From a bacterium (lineage in GTDB: Bacteria; Zhuqueibacterota; QNDG01; JAGLOF01), in NCBI GenBank assembly GCA_016934955.1, contig JAFGRY010000043.1, positions 1 to 64,000 on the forward strand: 64,000 nucleotides of DNA, given 5' to 3'. The notes under the pieces were generated by a model. That model saw only the letters and a program-made list of their open reading frames with translations, was not told the origin of the DNA and ran no database searches. Both the position numbers and the translations under genes were made by a program. Positions 41,766-49,910 of this stretch are shown one piece after another; positions within the stretch are counted from its first letter, which is position 1, and each line of letters begins with the position of its first letter.

Positions 41766-44399
41766 TCAGCCGCTGATCAGTTTTTTAAGTTCAGCCAGCA
41801 GCTGCAATGCCTCCAGCGGCGTCATGGTATCGACATCGATCCCCTGCAGCTTTTCCCGCAGCCTGTGTTCCTGTTCCGCAAACATATTCAGCTGCGGTTC
41901 CGCGGCGACCGGCCGGTCACCGGCGCCCAGCGCCAGTTTCGGCACGGCATTGGGCGTCAGCTCGTTCTCTTCGAGATTGCTGAGCACCTGCCGGGCCCGG
42001 GAGATCACCTCCTGCGGCAGGCCCGCGAGCCTCGCCACCTGGATCCCGTAGGAGTGGTCGCATCCCCCCGGGACGATCTTGCGGAGAAAAACAATATGAT
42101 CGCCCCACTCCTTGACCGCGACGTTGTAGTTTTTTACCCGCGGCAGGATCAGGGCCAGTTCGGTCAATTCATGGTAATGGGTGGCAAAGAGCGTTTTCGC
42201 CCGCACCCGGGGCTCACTGGTGAGATATTCGGCGACCGCCCAGGCGATGGACAGCCCGTCGAAGGTGGACGTGCCGCGGCCGATCTCGTCCAGCAGGATG
42301 AGGCTGTCCGGGGTAGCGTTGTTGAGAATATTCGCCGTTTCATTCATCTCCACCAGAAATGTCGATTCCCCGGCTGCCAGATCGTCCTGGGCGCCGACGC
42401 GGGTGAAAATACGGTCGACGACACTGATGCTCGCAGAGGCGGCGGGGACGAATCCTCCCATCTGGGCCATGAGCACGATCAGGCCCACCTGGCGGATATA
42501 GGTCGATTTGCCTGCCATGTTGGGCCCGGTGATGATGAGCAGCTGCTGGTCGTCTCTGGTGAGGGTGACGTCATTGGGTATGAAGGGATCACCGGGGGGG
42601 AGCACCTGTTCCACCACCGGGTGCCGTCCGTCCCTGATCACGATCCTGCCGGTCTTGTCATCGATTTCCGGCTTGACATAGCGGCAGGTCTCCGCCGCCA
42701 CCGCCAGAGAAAGGAGGCTGTCAAGCGTGCCGAGGGCACTGCCGTTGTCCTGCACCGGTGCGGCGAATGAAGACGCGAACTCGCGCAGTTCCTCAAAAAG
42801 GGTACGCTCGATGGCTGCCATCCGCTCGTCCGCCTGCAGAATTTTTTCCTCTTTTTCCTTCAGTTCGGGAGTGATGTAGCGTTCGGAATTGACCAGTGTC
42901 TGCTTGCGAATGTAATCATCCGGGACCTTGCTCTGGTGAGCCCTGGTTACCTCCAGGTAATACCCGAACACCTTGTTGAACCCCACCTTCAAAGAGGTGA
43001 TGCCGGTTCGTTGCCGCTCTTCAGCCTGCAGTCGGGCAATCCACTCCTTTCCGGACACGGTGAGTTCTTTCAGCTCATCCAGCTCGCCGGAGTAGCCCGG
43101 CCGGAAAATGCCGCCTTCACCGATGACCGCGGGCGCATCATCCACCAGAGCGGCGCCGATCCGCTCGGCAAGCTCCGTGCACGGCTCGAGGCCGGTGGCG
43201 ATCCCGGAGAGGGCCTCGGAATAGACATCTTTGAGCAGCTCCTGAATGACCGGGATCTTTTCCAGAAAACGTCCCAGCGCCTGCAGCTCCCGCGGTGTCG
43301 CCCGCCGGGTCACCACCCGGGTGATCAGCCGCTCCAGGTCGCCGATCTGTCTGAGTTCACGGGTGAGTTCCGCCCGCAGCTCCTTGCTCTCCGTCAGTTC
43401 CTCCACTGCGTCGAGCCGCCGCTGAATGGGCTTCAGCCGGTTCAGCGGTCTGCGCACCCACGAGGAGAGGGTGCGTGCCCCCATGGGGGTCTGCGTGTGA
43501 TCCAGAATCGAAAGAAGCGTCCCTTCCCTGCCCGCACCGCTTATCTTCTCCACGATTTCCAGATTCCGTCTCGTTGCCGCATCGAGGTTCATGAAATCGC
43601 TGTCCGCGTAGGACACCAGACGGCGAATATGGGAGAGGCGTGACTTCTGCGTATCCTGCAGGTAGTTCAGCACCGCGCCCGCAGCGGACACACCGGCACC
43701 GAGGTGTTCGCATCCGAACCCCTTCAGGGAACTGGTATTGAAATGGCGGGTGAGAATTTCTCTGGTGTAATCCGCGCTGAACATCCAGGCGTCCCGGACA
43801 GTGACCACCGGCGACCGCTGCCCCAGCATCTCCCTGAGCGTGTCCGCCTGTTCATCCGGCACCAGGATCTCCGAGGGAGCGATCATCTGGATCGCCTCGG
43901 GAATGTGCGCTTTTTCCAGTTCCGTCACCCTGAACTCGCCGGTCGACACATCGGCGTGGGCAAGGCCCGCTCCCGATTCATTGAAACAGACCGCGGCGAG
44001 ATAATTGTTTCGCCTGGTATCGAGGAGCCCGTCATCGGTGATCGTTCCCGGGGTCACCACCTGAATAACGTCCCGTTTGACGATGCCCTTGGCGGTTTTG
44101 GGATCTTCCACCTGCTCGCAGATCGCCACCCGGTACCCGGCTCTGATCATTTTCGCCAGATATCCCTCCAGGGCATGGTGCGGAAAACCGGCGAGGGGAA
44201 CATCGCCGGTTTTGCCGTGTCCACGGGAGGTAAGCGTGATGCCGAGCACCCTGGAGGCGGTATGGGCGTCTTCATTGAACATTTCATAGAAGTCACCCAT
44301 CCTGAAAAACAGCACCGTATCCCGGTAGCGGGACTTGATCGCATTGTACTGCCGCATCAGCGGCGTCTCTTTTTCATCACTCTTTTTTTGTGAAGGCAT
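41766..44399 (-). CDS. mutS: DNA mismatch repair protein MutS
   Basis: 877 residues, the usual length. The mismatch-binding motif appears in VLFFRMGDFYEMF near 29-41 (Phe and Glu that wedge into mispairs), the ATPase P-loop is TGPNMAGKSTYIRQVG near 622, and LLDEIGRGTSTFDG is the Walker B/signature. It recognises mismatches and recruits MutL. No mutL is in the window. The ATG at 44399 has no clear ribosome site; the gene is divergent from a small exported protein gene. The last residues form a short helix like the MutS dimer/tetramer tail. Confidence 0.97.
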   Translation of the reverse strand: MPSQKKSDEKETPLMRQYNAIKSRYRDTVLFFRMGDFYEMFNEDAHTASRVLGITLTSRGHGKTGDVPLAGFPHHALEGYLAKMIRAGYRVAICEQVEDPKTAKGIVKRDVIQVVTPGTITDDGLLDTRRNNYLAAVCFNESGAGLAHADVSTGEFRVTELEKAHIPEAIQMIAPSEILVPDEQADTLREMLGQRSPVVTVRDAWMFSADYTREILTRHFNTSSLKGFGCEHLGAGVSAAGAVLNYLQDTQKSRLSHIRRLVSYADSDFMNLDAATRRNLEIVEKISGAGREGTLLSILDHTQTPMGARTLSSWVRRPLNRLKPIQRRLDAVEELTESKELRAELTRELRQIGDLERLITRVVTRRATPRELQALGRFLEKIPVIQELLKDVYSEALSGIATGLEPCTELAERIGAALVDDAPAVIGEGGIFRPGYSGELDELKELTVSGKEWIARLQAEERQRTGITSLKVGFNKVFGYYLEVTRAHQSKVPDDYIRKQTLVNSERYITPELKEKEEKILQADERMAAIERTLFEELREFASSFAAPVQDNGSALGTLDSLLSLAVAAETCRYVKPEIDDKTGRIVIRDGRHPVVEQVLPPGDPFIPNDVTLTRDDQQLLIITGPNMAGKSTYIRQVGLIVLMAQMGGFVPAASASISVVDRIFTRVGAQDDLAAGESTFLVEMNETANILNNATPDSLILLDEIGRGTSTFDGLSIAWAVAEYLTSEPRVRAKTLFATHYHELTELALILPRVKNYNVAVKEWGDHIVFLRKIVPGGCDHSYGIQVARLAGLPQEVISRARQVLSNLEENELTPNAVPKLALGAGDRPVAAEPQLNMFAEQEHRLREKLQGIDVDTMTPLEALQLLAELKKLISG

Positions 44400-44506
44400 G
44401 GTATAAAATTAATAAAGGAGATGATAAATTCCAAACGTAAAAAACAGCCGCAATAAAGGCGCGGCTCTTGCGTTCACTCTGCATGGTAAAACATAAGAGG
44501 TATAGC

Positions 44507-44893
44507 ATGAAGAAATGGTCGTTCATTCCGCCTGCCATACTCTTGTGCGGTCTGACCGTGGCGGCATTTCAGACGAGACCGGTACTCGAAACCACCAGCG
44601 AAGGGAGGGCGCGGTCCGCTCTATTACCGGCGGACAGTTCCCCGGAGGACTGGCTCGCCAGTCTTGACGGCCTTTTGGACGGCATCCAGAACAGGGTGCT
44701 TGCAGGCAGCGACTCCGCAGTTATCGAACGGTATGCAGCGGCCCGGGTGATCCAGCATGAGGCGGCGAGAATGGTCGCGGCCGGCCTGACGGATTCCGCC
44801 CGCTCCCTGGCGTCCCGCGGGCTCGACCTTGCTGCAGGTGCCGGGTCAGGCCGGCAATACCCTTGGCATTTCCGGGAAAATTATGTATATTAA
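44507..44893 (+). CDS. Small exported protein, C-terminus altered by fusion to a signal-peptidase remnant
   Basis: 128 residues from ATG 44507. An N-terminal signal (KKWSFIPPAILLCGLTVAAF) is followed by a helical region (about 45-110) rich in Ala and Asp. The last 20 codons run out of frame through DNA that, in another frame, encodes a signal peptidase I piece, so the natural C-terminus has probably been lost. Family not recognised. Confidence 0.5.
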   Translation: MKKWSFIPPAILLCGLTVAAFQTRPVLETTSEGRARSALLPADSSPEDWLASLDGLLDGIQNRVLAGSDSAVIERYAAARVIQHEAARMVAAGLTDSARSLASRGLDLAAGAGSGRQYPWHFRENYVY

Positions 44894-45056
44894 CGGCCGC
44901 GAGGATGCGGAACCCTGGAGGCACCACATCGTTGACCGGGTCCTGGCGGCCGCAACCTCTCCGCGGGACAGCATGGTGAACGTGTGCATTCCCGCGAACC
45001 GGTATTTTGTGCTCGGAGACAACCGTGACAACAGCCTCGACAGCCGATATTGCGGA
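44829..45056 (+). pseudogene. Remnant of signal peptidase I (lepB), C-terminal part only
   Basis: In this frame are KIMYINGREDAEPWRHH, then IPANRYFVLGDNRDNSLDSR, the latter being the box E motif (GDNRDNSxDSR) of signal peptidase I. The catalytic Ser and Lys boxes and the membrane anchor are missing, and after DSRYCG the frame runs into the next gene, whose ribosome site and GTG start lie within the remnant. Only about 70 codons are left, so this is a decayed copy; a full lepB must exist elsewhere in the genome. Confidence 0.75.
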
Positions 45057-46218
45057 TGTCATCATCATCGGTGCCGGTGCTTCCGGACTGATGTGCGCCG
45101 CCACCGCGGCCGGACGCGGACGCAGGGCAGTTATTCTCGAACACACCGATGCCCCGGGCAGTAAAATCCTCATTTCGGGAGGAGGACGCTGTAATTTCAG
45201 CAACCGCAGCGTCACCGCCGACCAGTATATTTCAGCCAATCCCCATTTCTGCAAGTCGGCCATCAGCCGCTTTACCCCCGATCACATGATCGCCATGCTG
45301 AAAAAACAGCGCATCCCCGTGGAAGAGCGCGAGAACGGGGAACTGTTCTGCCGCGGTTCCGCCGCACTGATTGTGTCCATGCTCCTGCGGAAATGCAGCG
45401 AGGAGGGAGCGCGAATCATGACCGGCGTATCGGTCCGGTCCGTGCAAAAAGAGACCGTGTACAGTCTCGACACGAGCGCCGGTGTGCTGCGGGCGCCGTC
45501 GCTGGTGATCGCCACCGGCGGACTTTCGTATTCGCAGCTGGGGGCCACCGGTTTCGGATACCGCATCGCGGAACAATTCGGCATGAAAGTGACACCGCCC
45601 CGGCCGGGGCTGGTGCCGCTGATCCTGGACAGGGCCCGGCACCCCTTTCTTCCCCGTCTCGCCGGCATATCACTGAACGCGGCGGCGGAGACGGACGGGA
45701 AACGGTTCACCGGCCCCCTTCTCTTCACCCATGAGGGGCTCAGCGGTCCCCTCGCCCTTCAGATCTCCAATTACTGGCGGTCCGGCCGGCCGGTCCGCAT
45801 CGATCTCACCGCCGGCACCGACCTGGCAAAAGTGCTGGCCTCCTGGAAAGCGGATCATCCGCACGCGCGTTTGAGCACGCTTCTCGGCCGCATACTGACA
45901 AAACGGGTGGCGGGTGCATTCACCGGCGACCGGCCCGGCGACCGGCCCGTTAATCAGTACACCGACAAAGAATGCGGGGAGATCGTCAATCTCATCACCG
46001 ACTGGCACGTCGTTCCAACCGGTACGGCCGGCTATGACAAAGCGGAGGTAACCCTGGGCGGCGTGGCCACCGACGGCCTTTCCTCAAAGACATGTGAATC
46101 CCGAACCGTACCGGGACTCTTCTTTACCGGGGAGGTCATCGACGTCACCGGCTGGCTCGGCGGGTACAACCTCCACTGGGCCTGGGCCTCCGGCCGGTGT
46201 GCGGGTGAGTATGTATGA
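45025..46218 (+). CDS. BaiN/RdsA-type NAD(P)/FAD-dependent oxidoreductase (HI0933 family)
   Basis: 397 residues from GTG 45025 (GGAG six bases before; a TTG at 45007 is an alternative). DVIIIGAGASGLMCAATAAG is the FAD Rossmann motif; KILISGGGRCNFSN, PLLFTHEGLSGPLALQIS and GEVIDVTGWLGGYNLHWAWA near the C-terminus are signatures of the HI0933/YhiN/BaiN family. Members reduce or oxidise small compounds, or act in redox homeostasis; the substrate here is unknown. The start overlaps a signal peptidase remnant. Confidence 0.9.
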   Translation: MTTASTADIADVIIIGAGASGLMCAATAAGRGRRAVILEHTDAPGSKILISGGGRCNFSNRSVTADQYISANPHFCKSAISRFTPDHMIAMLKKQRIPVEERENGELFCRGSAALIVSMLLRKCSEEGARIMTGVSVRSVQKETVYSLDTSAGVLRAPSLVIATGGLSYSQLGATGFGYRIAEQFGMKVTPPRPGLVPLILDRARHPFLPRLAGISLNAAAETDGKRFTGPLLFTHEGLSGPLALQISNYWRSGRPVRIDLTAGTDLAKVLASWKADHPHARLSTLLGRILTKRVAGAFTGDRPGDRPVNQYTDKECGEIVNLITDWHVVPTGTAGYDKAEVTLGGVATDGLSSKTCESRTVPGLFFTGEVIDVTGWLGGYNLHWAWASGRCAGEYV

Positions 46219-46297
46219 AAAAGTGTTTAGGGAACAGGAAAATTTTCGTATATTATTCGGCTACCGACCGTTTCACCAATCCAAGGAGGATAACCCA

Positions 46298-47389
46298 ATG
46301 GCAGGTTTTGAAGGAACCAAATGGGCGGCAAAACAGCTCAAATTCCTCTTGAAAGACGACAGCGTCGATATTCTCCCCGGCAATTCCCGCGTCCCGGCAG
46401 TTTCCCGATCGATCCATTACGGCCTGTTTCTGGCATTTGAAGGCATCAGGTTCTACTGCATCAGGAACAGTGACGGCGGTATCGAGGTCAATTTTCTCAA
46501 TCTCGATAAAAATCTCAAACGGCTGTGCCGAAGCATCTCCTTCAATCTTTCAGCCGGCCAGCAGCACCTCGTCCCGACGGTGGAGCGGCTGGAAGAGGTA
46601 TTCATGGAATACTTTCACGACCCGCAAATGATCGGATTCCTCTCGCAGATGGCCGATAGCGATGCCCAGGGCTACCTGCGTCCATTCACCTTCGATGAAG
46701 CCGAATCGATCGGCGTGACGTTCCCGGAAAATCCCTCGATACGGGCCGTGGTCTGCAGATATGACCGCTACCTTGGAGAACCCTTCTCGGGCGTGGTCAT
46801 TCCCACCATGGTGCGAGCCATCGGCATCAACGGAACCGGCTGTCTGAAACTCGGCATCAATTATCTCATGAGCGTGAAGGCAGTGGACCGGGCGCGGCAG
46901 ATCTATCCGGCAGCGGGTTCCGCTCTCTTTCTGGATGACCGTCCGCACGAGCCGCTCGATTCCCGGAACGTCTCCGAATGGGATTCTTCCTGCTGTCTCA
47001 TCGGGCTGAGAGACAACACCGTCATCAAGATCCCGGAGAGCAATCTCATCCTTCCCTCGGTAACCATTCAGGGGATCTGCGCCATTCTGGGGCAAAAAGG
47101 GGTAACGGTGGACGAACGTGATTTTGCCTATGGAGAAATGAGAGAGCGGGCGGCGGCGGATGACATCGTCGCGATCTGCAGCATTGGAACCGCCGGCATT
47201 CTCAACCGGGCGGAAAAACTTGTTCTCACCGATAACGACGGCAGGGTGATCGGAGAACAGAAAGCCGACCCGGAACATGAGCTTTACGGCGTGCTGGGAG
47301 AATGCAGAACATACTACTGGGATATCTACCGGGAAAAGGAACAGGCGCCGGACGGTGTCGCGCTTCAGAAGTTCCGTTTAAACCCGTAA
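46298..47389 (+). CDS. Class IV aminotransferase (branched-chain aminotransferase-like)
   Basis: 363 residues from ATG 46298, eight bases after AAGGAGG. Fold type IV features: CRYDRYLGEPFSGVVIPTMV, CLKLGINYLMSVKAV (the Lys of CLKLG aligns with the pyridoxal-phosphate lysine), and ESNLILPSVTIQGICAILGQ then GVTVDERDF. It exchanges amino groups between branched-chain amino acids or related substrates and 2-oxoglutarate. The sequence is more distant from IlvE than usual (no EAGTMN-type motif), so another 2-oxo acid is possible. The start follows the flavoprotein gene by 79 bases. Confidence 0.8.
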   Translation: MAGFEGTKWAAKQLKFLLKDDSVDILPGNSRVPAVSRSIHYGLFLAFEGIRFYCIRNSDGGIEVNFLNLDKNLKRLCRSISFNLSAGQQHLVPTVERLEEVFMEYFHDPQMIGFLSQMADSDAQGYLRPFTFDEAESIGVTFPENPSIRAVVCRYDRYLGEPFSGVVIPTMVRAIGINGTGCLKLGINYLMSVKAVDRARQIYPAAGSALFLDDRPHEPLDSRNVSEWDSSCCLIGLRDNTVIKIPESNLILPSVTIQGICAILGQKGVTVDERDFAYGEMRERAAADDIVAICSIGTAGILNRAEKLVLTDNDGRVIGEQKADPEHELYGVLGECRTYYWDIYREKEQAPDGVALQKFRLNP

Positions 47390-47400
47390 TGAGAGCCGGT

Positions 47401-47434
47401 GGGGCTGTCCCGAAAGGGCGTTTGGGACAGCCCC
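47401..47434. terminator. Bidirectional intrinsic terminator
   Basis: GGGGCTGTCCC and GGGACAGCCCC, an 11-bp stem with a 12-base loop, between two converging genes. Confidence 0.8.
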
Positions 47435-47441
47435 GATCGCA

Positions 47442-49103
47442 TTACTTTGCCACGCTGAACGGAACTTCCGACACCGCCTCCCTGCCGCTGGCGGCATCAC
47501 GGACGGTGAGCACCAGCCGGTAGTCCCCTTCTTTCAGGTCCTTCACCGGAAGTGTAAAATAGAACTGGTTGTCACAGGTATCCCCCAGCCGTCTGAACGT
47601 ATGGGCGTAGGTGTCTCTGCCCGCCAGCACATTCTCGGCGGCGGCGACACTTTTTTTCGATTTGCCCGGAAATATCTCCCAGGAAGCAGTGATATCGGCC
47701 CGGTCATCGGCATCGGGTGTGATGCCGTAGGCCTCCCCGTACACCAGCAGCCTGGCCTTGCGGTCGATGACGGCTCTCGGAAAAGGATTCACGTAAAGAT
47801 CGCCCTTTGCAACCGATGCGTAGCGGGGGTCGCCGTTCGTCTCGATTATTTTTTCCGACAGCTGCGGATCACTGAGCACCGGTTCGCCGTTGCCCGCAGC
47901 GAGTCCGCGTACGTCCAGGAGCTTCTCGGTGGATCTCATGGAGGTGGGATTCTGGAATTCAATGGCGATACGGTACGCTCCCTCGGGAATGGTGCAGTTG
48001 AGCTGAAATTCAAAATGCCCCTCTTTCTTTGTTTTCTTATCAGGCGTTGAAATGAGTCCCGGGTAATCATACTGGTATTTCACCGCGCCGGCGGAGTCGC
48101 GGATGGCGTAGGATATCCGTACCGGAATCCGCGGATTTTTCGCGCTCTCCGGATCATCCTGAAGCGGTTCGAGGCCCCGGTAAGGAATGGAGATATACAG
48201 CTCGACACGGGTCATGCTGTTCTGTCTGAACCGCGCGAATGTCACTTCGGCATGCAGCGGTTCCACCATGCGCTGCAGGTTTGAGACACTCATAGGAATA
48301 CGCATGGCGACAGCCTTGATACGGCTGCTGAAAAAATCCTCCGCCTCCAGAAACGTTCCCACGGTAGTGGCGCCTGACGCATAGACGCTGCTGTGTCCGA
48401 TCCTGTCCTCCACAAACAGCCCCAGCAGACGCATGGAATCTTCCTCATCGCCCTTGTTGACAACATCTCTGAGGCTGCTGAGGAGCTCATAGTGAGCACC
48501 GGACTTGACAAAATCGAAGACAACCTCCTCGCCCAGATTGTTGTAGACCCAGCATTCATTGGGAGGTCCGTAATTATTTGATTCGGCGATCATTCTGTCC
48601 GAGGGTTCGCCGTACCGCACGTATATCATGCCCCTGTCATCATACCCGCGGGGTACCGCCGAATGGAACTGCTTACGCGCTTCTTCGATCCGGGTGAAGT
48701 GCTCGACGATCCGCTCGTTCTCGGGAGTCGCCGGCGTCGGATCCCGTCGCTGCCAGAACAGCAGGAGCGCGCCCCCCTTGTTAGGGGAAGAGGAAAACAT
48801 GCGCAGCTCTTCCGTGGCAAGAATATCTTTCATCCGGGCGAACAGATCATTGGCATAGGGATTGTTTCCCAGTCTGTTCAGACCGTTGTAGATGAGATCG
48901 GTGGCCGATGAGACGCTGTCCTGCAAGGCCAGCCGTATGCCTCTTTCGATCATGGACTGGGGTGTTTCGACGGTTTTCATCTGCCCTGTTGCCCGTGTCT
49001 GAGGGGCCGCAGCTCCCGGCCGGGAGCCCGTTACAAAGGACAGCATCATCACCGAACCCGCGATCAACAGGGCAACGGCGCCATGGCTCTTTTTGGAATG
49101 CAT
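47442..49103 (-). CDS. Exported GWxTD-domain protein
   Basis: 553 residues. A signal/anchor (AVALLIAGSVMMLSFVTGS) is followed by a helical region and then the GWxTD-type domain (about 110-200): LLFWQRRDPTPATPENERI, ARKQFHSAVPRGYDDRGMIY and VRYGEPSDR. The C-terminal 300 residues are beta-rich, with two or three immunoglobulin-like domains. The domain is found almost only in FCB and related phyla and its function is unknown; it is often seen in multi-copy exported proteins. AGGAGG is 5 bases before the ATG. Confidence 0.85.
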   Translation of the reverse strand: MHSKKSHGAVALLIAGSVMMLSFVTGSRPGAAAPQTRATGQMKTVETPQSMIERGIRLALQDSVSSATDLIYNGLNRLGNNPYANDLFARMKDILATEELRMFSSSPNKGGALLLFWQRRDPTPATPENERIVEHFTRIEEARKQFHSAVPRGYDDRGMIYVRYGEPSDRMIAESNNYGPPNECWVYNNLGEEVVFDFVKSGAHYELLSSLRDVVNKGDEEDSMRLLGLFVEDRIGHSSVYASGATTVGTFLEAEDFFSSRIKAVAMRIPMSVSNLQRMVEPLHAEVTFARFRQNSMTRVELYISIPYRGLEPLQDDPESAKNPRIPVRISYAIRDSAGAVKYQYDYPGLISTPDKKTKKEGHFEFQLNCTIPEGAYRIAIEFQNPTSMRSTEKLLDVRGLAAGNGEPVLSDPQLSEKIIETNGDPRYASVAKGDLYVNPFPRAVIDRKARLLVYGEAYGITPDADDRADITASWEIFPGKSKKSVAAAENVLAGRDTYAHTFRRLGDTCDNQFYFTLPVKDLKEGDYRLVLTVRDAASGREAVSEVPFSVAK

Positions 49104-49249
49104 GATTCCTCCTCTGATGCGGTATGGGAAGGATTACACTGATAATACGAATAGACCCGGAAAAACCCTGATCGGCAGATGGGATGAACAGGTCTGTCTT
49201 CTCCTCTTTGGAAAAAGGTCCGCCGGCACCGCATGATACCATATTTTCC

Positions 49250-49278
49250 TTGAATTTCAAAGGTGTTTTGATTATTTT
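49250..49278 (+). promoter_or_regulatory. Sigma-70-type promoter for the CBS-domain gene
   Basis: TTGAAT (49250-49255), a 17-base spacer and TATTTT (49273-49278); start near 49285, leader about 37 bases. Confidence 0.55.
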
Positions 49279-49321
49279 TTAACTGTATTTTCCTCCCGCC
49301 CATTACCGCATGGAGAACAGC

Positions 49322-49801
49322 ATGAAAACACTCACCGCACAGGATATTATGGTTACCGAGGTTCTCACTGCTGAAAAAGACTGGTCCGTCGAGCATCTTG
49401 CGGAATTTCTCGTCGAGCATTCGATTTCCGGCGCTCCCGTCATCAGTGAAAACGGCTATCTGGAAGGAGTCGTTTCGCTTATGGATATCGCCCGCAATCA
49501 AAATCTGATAAGCCATCCCCCGGATTCAGACAGGCCGCATGATTACTACCTCGACGGCGAATTGAACAAGTACAGCGACGAGATACGGGACCTGATCGAC
49601 GTCAAGCAGCCCGGCCGGGTGCTGGTGAAGGATATTATGACACCCGTTGTCTTTTCCGTCGCTCCGGATACACCGGTCAAGCAGGTAGCCGATGCCATGA
49701 TACGGGGACGCATTCACCGGGTGCTGGTTACCGACGGGAAGCAGCTGGCGGGCATTATTACCACCCTCGATATGCTTCGCGTTATCTATGAGTACGGCTG
49801 A
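49322..49801 (+). CDS. CBS-domain pair protein
   Basis: 159 residues from ATG 49322, six bases after GGAG. Two CBS domains: about 5-60 (TAQDIMVTEVLTAEKDW, SISGAPVISENGYLEGVVS) and 98-157 (VKDIMTPVVFSVAPDTPVKQ, RIHRVLVTDGKQLAGIITTL). A pair folds into one Bateman module that binds adenosine nucleotides and acts as an energy sensor. No fused enzyme is present, so its partner is another protein. The 35 residues between the domains are longer than usual. Confidence 0.92.
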   Translation: MKTLTAQDIMVTEVLTAEKDWSVEHLAEFLVEHSISGAPVISENGYLEGVVSLMDIARNQNLISHPPDSDRPHDYYLDGELNKYSDEIRDLIDVKQPGRVLVKDIMTPVVFSVAPDTPVKQVADAMIRGRIHRVLVTDGKQLAGIITTLDMLRVIYEYG

Positions 49802-49910
49802 TGCATGATATCGCCGGAGAGATGAAGAACCCGAACCGAACGTAAAGTCCCAAACACGCGCGCCTGCGCAGACACACCGGCGCGCCCACAATGATTGAGG
49901 AGAACACGTA

